A stretch of DNA of 64,000 nucleotides from Lamellibrachia satsuma. Lineage: Eukaryota; Annelida; Polychaeta; Sabellida; Siboglinidae. The notes under the pieces were generated by a model that worked only from the letters and a program-made list of their open reading frames with translations, did no database searches and was not told the origin of the DNA. Positions 55,861-64,000 of the stretch are shown here, piece by piece (the stretch's first letter is position 1; each line of letters starts with the position of its first letter). A program made the position numbers and the translations under genes. Where the stretch lies: contig BSQZ01000030.1 in the NCBI GenBank assembly GCA_033239005.1, positions 5,156,501 to 5,220,500 of the forward strand. Direction: 5' to 3'.

Positions 55861-56422
55861 AGGTGTCACCACAGTCCAGTGCTATTGTGTTGTAGTTTAA
55901 CCACGAACTCACCGTTCACGCTAGGTGTCGCCACAGTCCAGTGCTATTGTGTTGTAGTTTAACCACGAACTCTCCGTTCACGCTAGGTGTCGCCACAGTC
56001 CAGTGCTATTGAGTTGTAGTTTAACCAGGAACTCACCGTTCACGCTGGGTGTCGCCACAGTCCAGTGCTATTGTGTTGTAGTTTAACCAGGAACTCACCG
56101 TTCACGCTAGGTGTCGCCACAGTCCAGTACTATTGTGTTGTAGTTTAACCACGAACTCTCCGTTCACGCTAGGTGTCTCCACAGTCCAGTGCTATTGTGT
56201 TGTAGTTTAACCAGGAACTCACCGTTCACGCTGGGTGTCGCCAAAGTCCTGTGCTATTGTGTTGTAGTTTAACCAGGAAATCACCGTTCACGTTAGGTGT
56301 CGCCATAGTCCAGTACTATTGTGTTGTAGTTTAACCAGGAACTCACCGTTCACGCTAGGTGTCGCTACAGTCCAGTACTATTGTGTTGTAGTTTAACCAG
56401 GAACTCACCGTTCACGCTAGGT
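55861..56422. repeat. Minisatellite, 62 bp unit, 9 copies
   Basis: Units start at 55862, 55924, 55986 and so on: GGTGTCGCCACAGTCCAGTG, CTATTGTGTTGTAGTTTAAC, CACGAACTCACCGTTCACGC, TA. Variants are CACGAACTCT or CAGGAACTCA and AGTGC or AGTAC. Confidence 0.96.
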
Positions 56423-56955
56423 TGCTGGTCAAGTTCTTTTACAAGTTTACTCACATTCCCTGTGAATTGTGGGAACAGTAGACGTGGGTAGTATTGTGCG
56501 TAGCCCTATTTTGCACACAAACAACGCCTCTGAATAACATGGACGGATCAAGACCCTGAAAAAGGGGGTGCCCAGTTATAAAAATCACCAGGTGGCAGGC
56601 TTCTAGTTATCCAAATGTTTACAGGGTACACGCACTGAAACATGCACGCACGCAAGAAAGCACGCGCACGCACACATTCTCTTTTAACGACAATCGTTCT
56701 GTAAGGCCTGATAATGATACGGGCCTTATGCGGTATAAACTCAATAGAGTGTGCTTGCGAAATATAAGCCAAATAGTATGAATACATGTTTGTTTAAATG
56801 TGTAAAAAAATATCACATATTCGTGTCTTTTAATCCCAGCAATCACCAATTGTTTGAAAAATTCAATAAATTATAGTTTAAACTTGTGTAATTGTACATC
56901 TCGATCCACACCACCAGGGCAGGGTTGTGTGGTCGTACATCTAGATCCACACTAC
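56423..56955. other. Unassigned spacer with a small duplication
   Basis: TCTCGATCCACACCACCAGG and TCTAGATCCACACTACCAGG near 56900-56960 are two copies of a 40-bp unit (GTACATCT, GATCCACAC, CCAGGGCA). Otherwise nothing recognised. Confidence 0.5.
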
Positions 56956-57560
<605 letters not shown>

Positions 57561-58940
57561 AGGGCAGTGTGTAGGCGCTGCTAGGGGGTCTGTGGAATGT
57601 ATATACATACATTGTTGAACTGGGACATAACTTGATTACAGCAAAATTATGACGTAACAAATACCCGACACTTTATGCTTAGATACAGTGACGTGTATAA
57701 GATCTCCTAATGGGAGACAAGCCTAGTCACGTGATATCACGTAGCGGCACAACGGACAAAATACGATAAAAACTCAAACATTTTAGCCAAAGGGGGACCA
57801 ATGCCCCCACCATTGCTTAGATATACACTTACAAAACATATCATCGCTGTTGTTCTGACGATATAAAATTAATTATTCAGATAACATTAAGAATAAATCT
57901 AAATGTTATGCGTAATGTAAGCAATAACATATTATAGTAAAACGGGTAATTACGTAGGGCGCTTTGTCAAACGCCCTTCATATAAATTGCTAACTTCCAG
58001 TTGACATAGCAGTTAACACTAAAACACGTGACTTATATTTACAAATTTGGTTGCGTCACTTTCCAGTCGACGTTGCCTAGCGTGACGTGTGTGGCAACAA
58101 GTTCACTGAACTGACGTCTTTAATCAGCCTGATATAGGATTAATACATTTGGCTTAATTCAATCAGCGGATAGGCCTACTGAGGAACGAGGTCAACTATT
58201 TGCATTGTCTTAATTCAGGTAGGTCCTTTGTAATCTACAGTATGTCAAGTAACCAAAGATTAATCAGGTTTACACGCACGCACGCACGCACATGTATGTT
58301 TGAATGGATTATTGAACGATTCATTGCATTGATGTATTTGGAAAGATTTATCATAGAAGGAGAAATTACTCGCCCGCCCACTGATGTAATTAGCCAGACA
58401 GACTATTTGTTCTGACTGTGCACCCTAAGCTGCAGGCATCTTACAATTAATGCGGTGTGCACGTGGGCAATTATTATCATATAATCAAATCAAAATTTGT
58501 ACTCAAATCAACGTCAAAAAACGGTGTTGCTAGTTTGGCGCAATACAGAAAAGTAATTTGCAAACATACGCCTCTACTATCATCCCACAAATTTTCCCCG
58601 CAGGCGCCGCTAACCAATGGGATGCTTTGAACGCCTCCCGGCCAGCCTAATTAAGGGCGATACCAATTTCCAGGAAGAGAGGAGTGACAGGTTGTTATTA
58701 AATAGCCCCCTTTTTAGCCACAAGGGGCTTTCTGCATCTGCACACAAAAGCACTTTTCAGTCTAAAGACCATAAATGTATATTGGGTGCTGGGTCGACGG
58801 CGTAATGGCGTATTGCAGGTGTCTGGCACATCGGATGACAACACTTCGAACCCCCCTCGTTGCTAAGACAGAATTTGTTTGACTTGCTGACCAGCGTACA
58901 TTGACCAGTTCTGGGAGACGTCTTATCATAGACCGGTGTC
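57561..58940. other. Spacer, no gene recognised
   Basis: Mostly AT-rich. A short ACGC run lies at 58273-58290. At 58703-58728 AGCCCCC, an AT-rich spacer and AAGGGGCT form a hairpin similar to the one in the LINE-2 tail, possibly a remnant of a related 3' end. A minus-strand frame at 58762-58989 contains VRWSA-like text that I could not assign. Confidence 0.5.
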
Positions 58941-59073
58941 GTATCGTAAATGGATCCCCGTGCAAATGGACCCGGGGTCCATCTACCACTGTGGAATTTG
59001 GACTGGGGGATCCACATTCAGTCGTGGTAAATGGACCCAGGGCGTGGTAAACGTACCCCCCATATATATTTGA

Positions 59074-59075
59074 TG

Positions 59076-59134
<59 letters not shown>
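59074..59134. repeat. AT microsatellite
   Basis: About 60 bp of uninterrupted AT dinucleotide. Confidence 0.97.
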
Positions 59135-59137
<3 letters not shown>

Positions 59138-59431
59138 ATATGTGAGTCATTGTCATAGCTTAAACATTAAAGCCTGAACTTTAAACTACTTCTAGTAAGT
59201 ACACGCTGCAAGTGAGTCCGAGTTAAAATTCGCTCTTTGTGTGAACGTGGTGAGATGCTTGGAGCAGTAAATAACAAAGTATTATTGAAACTGTTGTTCA
59301 CACATAATCGCTAACAGGCATTTTTGAGCTCCATGCCAAATTGGGTGAGTAGATTAACTTCATATCAAACGGTCAGGAGCAGTTAGATATTCAGTCGTGG
59401 AATTGGATCCCGGGTGTGAAAAATATGGGAG

Positions 59432-59862
59432 GGGTCCATGTGTGTACCTTCCACGGCCCCATGTGTGTACCTTCCATGGTCCCATGTGTGTACCTTCCAT
59501 GGTCCCATGTGTGTACCTTCCACGGCCCCATGTGTGTACCTTCCACGGCCCCATGTGTGTACCTTCCATGGTCCCATGTGTGTACCTTCCACGGCCCCAT
59601 GTGTGTACCTTCCACGGCCCCATGTGTGTACCTTCCATGGTCCCATGTGTGTACCTTCCATGGTCCCATGTGTGTACCTTCCATGGCCCCATGTGTGTAC
59701 CTTCCATGGTCCCATGTGTGTACCTTCCACGGCCCCATGTGTGTACCTTCCATGGTCCCATGTGTGTACCTTCCACGGCCCCATGTGTGTACCTTCCATG
59801 GTCCCATGTATGTACCTTCCACGGCCCCATGTGTGTACCTTACACGGCCCCATGCTGTTCTT
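59432..59862. repeat. Minisatellite, 23 bp unit, about 18 copies
   Basis: The unit is CATGTGTGTACCTTCCACGG plus CCC, alternating irregularly with CATGTGTGTACCTTCCATGG plus TCC. Three units form a 23-codon cycle, so all frames on both strands stay open. The array lies inside the candidate element above. Confidence 0.97.
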
Positions 59863-60785
59863 AAGTTGTTTATATGGGGGGTCCATTCTCAATGGCCGTG
59901 GAAATGTACTCCCGCTTTCCACCTACCTTCCAACTTCGATGGGGAGTTCGAATGAATATCACGTATTCAATATTACATTTGTTTATAATAAGCACATATC
60001 AAGCGTGTTCAAAGTCACGCAACAGTTGGCAGCTACCTGTAATCACCATAGCTGTAACTTTAAAATAATTCTAGTAAGGAAAGTATGTGAATGAGGTGTA
60101 TCATATTACAATTAGCTGTATCTTACAGGATACTTCAAGGGTGGACAAATAGCTATATCTTAAAGGATACTTCAAGGGTGGACCCATAACACTTTGAACC
60201 GGTAGTGGCCATGTGAGACAGTGATCCTACTGTTCAAGAAACTTGATTAGTGACAGCTTATATATTGACTTCAAAATGGAGAACTATTTGCTGGTTTTGC
60301 CACGTATCGATATTGGGGGTGCCTGCGATCTGTGATTTTTTTTAATCTTACAGAATAATTCAACATGACTTAAAATGGACAACTATTTGTTAATTTTGCA
60401 ATGTAACGAAATTGTTGTCACGGGCAACATATTAAGGTTTTTTAATCTCTAATATTGACAACTTAGAGAATAGTTCAACGTGACTTAAAAATAAAAAATT
60501 ATTTGCTATGTTTGCCAAGCAAAAATACTGGCGAGGAATGTAACCTGGTTTTTTAGAATAAACTTAATTGTTTGATTGAAATGCATTGCTGTGTTACAGT
60601 GAAAACCTATCAGGTCCATTGTTAGGGGGGGTCAATTTTCCACAGTAATAAAGGGACCGGGGGGGGCCATATATCACGAATCGCCACCGTGGTAAATGGA
60701 CCCCGGTCCATTTATCACGCTGGGGGTCCATACTTCCCAGTGAAAGATGGACCGCGGGATCCATTTACCACGGGGGTACATTTAA

Positions 60786-61018
60786 ATCTCACATCGGCGC
60801 ACATTACACAACGTTAGTTGCCGCGATTAAGTTTTTGAGTGAATCGGTTCAACAACTTTTGCGACGGTCAAATCAACACGAAACATCGAGTTTTGTCGTG
60901 TTGCGGACCAGCGAACATCGCACGACTGATCCGTTTTAAGTCGATTAAACGCACGATTCGCAACAAAAGTATATGACTGCCTAGCAAAACGAGTGACAAA
61001 GCTTCGCTGCCCCCCTCC
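60786..61018. other. Unassigned spacer
   Basis: A minus-strand frame here includes VRWSATRQNS, vaguely like the frame at 58762-58989, but too short to assign. Confidence 0.4.
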
Positions 61019-62158
61019 CGCCCAACTACTTAGATTACTACTTAAATTAAAAGCCCATGGTATCGGGGATAGCATAACTGACTGGATAGAACAATGGCTG
61101 ACTGACAGAAGACAACGAGTTGTAGTAGATGGAGAAGTTTCAAATTGGAAATCGGTTTTGAGTGGGGTACCTCAATGATCAGTATTAGGACCTATATTAT
61201 TCTTAATTTATATCAATGACTTGGACGACAGTATAACAAGTAACATACATACACAAAACTGTTTAGAAAGGTTAATACTGATGGTGATAAACAACATTTA
61301 CAAAACGATCTAGACAGATTAGTGAAATGGTCTGAGAAATGGCAGATGCTGTTCAATTTTGGGAAATGTAAATGCCTACATACAGGACATGGGAACTTGA
61401 ATGTAAACTATAAAATGGGAGATACTGCTCTGGGTACTACTGTAAAAGAAAAGGACTTAGGAGTTACAATAAGCGCTGATATGAAAGTTTCAGTGCAGTG
61501 TGGTATTGCAGCTTCAAAGGGTAATCAAATTCTTGGATTGATTAGAAGAAACATAACATACTAGGGAAAAAAGTTAATTATACCTCTTTATAAAGCAATA
61601 GTTAGACTTCATTTAGAATACTGTATACAAGCATGGAGACCATATCGTAAGAAGGATATAGATACGCTTGAACGCATACAAAGGAGAGCAACTAAAATGA
61701 TTCCAGAACTGAGAGACCTTAGTTATGAAGAACGCCTGAAAGAATGTGGTTTAACAACTCTAGAGACAAGGAGGTTAAGAGGAGATCAGATTGAAGTTTT
61801 TAAGATATTGAATGGGTATGAAAATATTGATAGAAATATGTTTTTCTCACTCAAGAAGGATAGCAGAACTAGAGGACATGAGGTAAAATTAGTAAAGGAT
61901 CAATGTAGATTGGACATCAGGAAGCACTCGTTCTCACAGAGGACAATAAATGAATGGAACAAATTTCTACAGATTGTGTAACTGCTAGCAGCGTGAATAT
62001 GTTTAAAAACAAGGTTGACACATATCTCAGGAGGGCGGGCTATAAGTAGATGAACATTGTTGGACTCTCGATAAGCCAATGACTTCCTTGTCCACTTGCC
62101 ATCTGGGCCTTTGGCTTGGATGGCAAATCTTGTTAAATCTTGTTAAATCTTGTTAAAC
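61019..62158 (+). pseudogene. LINE-1 family reverse transcriptase, 5'-truncated, with complete 3' end
   Basis: The best-preserved LINE-1 copy here. LLKLKAHGIGDSITDWIEQW, LTDRRQRVVVDGEVSNWKSV, LSGVPQ, stop, SVLGPILFLIYINDLDD, then a deletion near 61240-61270 that removes the FADD catalytic motif, then DRLVKWSEKWQMLFNFGKCK, KEKDLGVTISADMKVSVQCG, YKAIVRLHLEYCIQAW, IDTLERIQRRATKMIPELRD, ETRRLRGDQIEVFKILNGYE, HSFSQRTINEWNK and a stop at about 61979. The 3' tail has TCGATAAGCCAATGACTTCC and ends in three copies of AATCTTGTTA, a short terminal tandem repeat typical of CR1/L2-like LINEs. Stops at 61180 and 61562 and the deletion make it inactive. Confidence 0.92.
62128..62158 (+). repeat. LINE-1 terminal tandem repeat
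   Basis: Three copies of AATCTTGTTA mark the extreme 3' end of the element. The copies at 8470-8490 and 14760-14783 end with one or two copies. Confidence 0.88.
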
Positions 62159-62440
62159 TACTAACCCACACACGCCACAATTTCCCTCTCGCGACCTGGC
62201 TTATTTCACGCACTTTGTTTACTTCCCATTATTTAATACATTAACAAAATCACCGCCATTCAGTCTTAGCGACGTTTCACGTGTGTTGTACCGGGCTATG
62301 TTTACTTACTTTTGTCTCGTGGTTAGACAGAATATAACTGACAACCTCAGAAAGGTGGACAGAACGGGGTAAAAGGGCAAACTGGGATTCGGATTTAGAT
62401 TGATACCTGGGGCGTTAGCTGGTAGAAATCCGTTTATTTC
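62159..62440. other. Unassigned spacer
   Basis: No feature recognised. Confidence 0.5.
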
Positions 62441-62757
62441 ACAATATGCCCGTACACGTAATTATTGGTGTTCTACACACAATATGCCCGTACACGTACT
62501 TAGTGGTGTTCTACACACAATATGCCCGTACACGTAATTATTGGTGTTCTACACACAATATGCCGTACACGTACTTAGTGGTGTTCTACACACAATATGC
62601 CCGTACACGTACTTAGTGGTGTTCTACACACAATATTCCCGTACATGTACTTGTACATGTACTTAGTGGTGTTCTACACACAATATGCCCGTACACGTAC
62701 TTAGTGGTGTTCTACACAATATGCCCGTACACGTACTTAGTGGTGTTCTACAAACAA
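62441..62757. repeat. Minisatellite, 38 bp unit, about 8 copies
   Basis: CAATATGCCCGTACACGTAC, TTAGTGGTGTTCTACACA, with an AATTATTGG variant in the first copies and an inserted TTGTACATGTAC near 62650. Confidence 0.95.
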
Positions 62758-63236
62758 TCAAAAGATCTCTGTATTCGCATTGACAATGTCACGTTTCACA
62801 GTATTGCAACATTTCATTCCTGTTTTAATTAAACTATTATTCATATAGTATTGCTTTTTCATCTGGCTTAATGTAAAACCTATATAGAAATGTGCCGTCT
62901 GACGTCTGACGTATCTAGCAGGTAGTTGCAACCAGTGCAACGAAAGTCGCTATGCATAATTTGTATCAGATATTCCCGCAGACGAAACCCTATTTGCCTG
63001 ACAACCGGTCGGGCAAAAAGACTCACCGTCTAATTTGTGTATATAAATGAACCCAACCGGAAATTTACACAACCACTAGATGCACAAAAGTGTTTAATAA
63101 GTACATCTAAAGTAATATTTAATAGCCCAGCAATAGGAGGATGCAATGGGGTGCAAATATCACTAAGTGCCCCATTTGGCAGTCGTACCCTACTCACCTT
63201 TCTAGCTGTGCTATATAAAAATACGTTTAATCTACT
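62758..63236. other. Unassigned spacer
   Basis: No gene recognised. A plus-strand frame of 70 codons (63037-63249) has no family resemblance that I can name. Confidence 0.45.
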
Positions 63237-63720
63237 GAATAAACACTGACATACAACACAATACGGTAATAAACACTGACATACAACACAATACGGTAAT
63301 AAACACTGACATACAACACAATACGGTAATAAACACTGACATACAACACAATACGGTAATAAACACTGACACACAACACAATACGGTAATAAACACTGAC
63401 ATACAACACAATACGGTAATAAACACTGACATACAACACAATACGGTAATAAACACTGACATACAACACAATACGGTAATAAACACTGACATACAACACA
63501 ATACGGTAATAAACACTGACATACAACACAATACGGTAATAAACACTGACATACAACACAATACGGTAATAAACACTGACATACAACACAATACGGTAAT
63601 AAACACTGACATACAACACAATACGGTAATAAACACTGACATACAACACAATACGGTAATAAACACTGACATACAACACAATACGGTAATAAACACTGGC
63701 ATACAACACAATACGGTAAT
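63237..63720. repeat. Minisatellite, 30 bp unit, 16 copies, nearly uniform
   Basis: AATAAACACTGACATACAAC plus ACAATACGGT. Only two substitutions are visible (one ACACAC at about 63371 and one TGGCATAC in the last copy), so this is the most homogeneous array in the window. Frames are open on the minus strand because 30 bp is 10 codons. Confidence 0.98.
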
Positions 63721-64000
63721 ATAGTTCCTACGCGGAAGGTCCCAATTAAACTGAGTGTAATCGCCACTGTGGAGGGCAGCGTGGCGCTTATTAATTTTGA
63801 CCCAACCTGGGTACCCGGGGGTGCGTGACGACCCCTTCACCCCGTGGCTACGGGCCTGGCTATGAGTGATATATCTGAATAGCTCATACCGCTTAGTCAA
63901 CCATGTCCAAAACGCCCTCGGAATCGCAGGAAGTGAGATAGCGTCTACCGTAGCGTGCAGGTTAGAAGGTGGCCCGGCTCACAAAAGGTCTATTTCGAGA
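63721..64000. other. Unassigned GC-richer end of window
   Basis: No feature recognised; GGTACCCGGGGGTGCGTGAC and neighbouring words are unique within the window. Confidence 0.5.

Larger units (their letters stand above)
58945..60785. mobile_element. Candidate DNA element with GGTAAATGGACCC-rich, partly inverted ends
   Basis: The left edge (58945-59060) has GTAAATGGATCCCCGTG, GGACCCGGGGTCC, GGTAAATGGACCC and GGTAAACGTACCCCCC. The right edge (60690-60785) has CGTGGTAAATGGACCCCGGT, CCATTTATCACG and CGGGATCCATTTACCACGGG with GGTAC. Words at one edge are reverse complements of words at the other, and each edge is itself palindromic. About 1.7 kb of AT-rich DNA, an AT tract, a 23-bp array and degenerate repeats (60110-60190, 60255-60520) lie between. 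No transposase frame is visible and the exact termini are unclear. Confidence 0.5.

Noticed and set aside
58840..58860. tRNA B-box-like GGTTCGAAGTG on the minus strand
   Set aside because: No matching A box, cloverleaf or acceptor stem could be found around it.
58762..61075. VRWSA-like words on the minus strand at 58.9 and 60.9 kb, reminiscent of hAT transposase segments
   Set aside because: The similarity covers only a few residues in each place, and the surrounding text does not extend it.

Overview
The window is animal nuclear DNA, most likely from a marine invertebrate. The support is non-LTR retrotransposon fragments, a decayed Polinton (Maverick), an intron-flanked piece of an alanyl-tRNA synthetase gene, AT, CA and CT microsatellites, and a complete absence of bacterial-style operons. 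I cannot name the species. By my own rough count, tandem arrays and low-complexity DNA fill about 45% of the 64 kb. I see no intact host protein-coding gene and no tRNA or rRNA gene. Most of the long open reading frames are artefacts of arrays whose unit lacks stop codons.

Layout. 1-8.5 kb holds small minisatellites, a 3.4 kb array of a 25-bp unit, a LINE endonuclease fragment, an inverted AlaRS exon and a LINE 3' end. 8.6-18 kb holds AT-rich spacer, a large AT palindrome, a candidate 1.3 kb terminal-inverted-repeat DNA element and a 2.4 kb array of a 27-bp unit. 18-22.4 kb holds two reverse-transcriptase fragments on the minus strand and six arrays. 22.4-27.9 kb is a decayed minus-strand gene of a recurring uncharacterised metazoan family, swollen by three long arrays. 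29.2-33.1 kb is a Polinton remnant on the minus strand, capsid-like gene followed by cysteine protease, swollen by three more arrays. 33-38 kb holds dispersed repeats and small arrays. 38.1-44.1 kb is a second LINE, nearly full span but internally deleted, with a 3.4 kb array in its coding region. 44.6-48.2 kb is an array of a 15-bp unit. 48-64 kb holds dispersed pyrimidine-rich repeats, three LINE reverse-transcriptase fragments, another candidate DNA element and several arrays.

The most interesting pattern is that many minisatellites here are amplified pieces of mobile-element coding sequence, sitting exactly where that coding segment belongs. Examples are a 60-bp unit (GNW segment of the uncharacterised family), two 63-bp units (two segments of the Polinton capsid-like gene), a 32-bp unit (N-terminus of the Polinton protease), a 36-bp unit (linker between endonuclease and reverse transcriptase of a LINE) and a 16-bp unit (end of another LINE reverse transcriptase). 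Decaying transposons seem to have seeded local tandem amplification repeatedly. Family assignments rest on motifs I recognise by eye, not on a database search.
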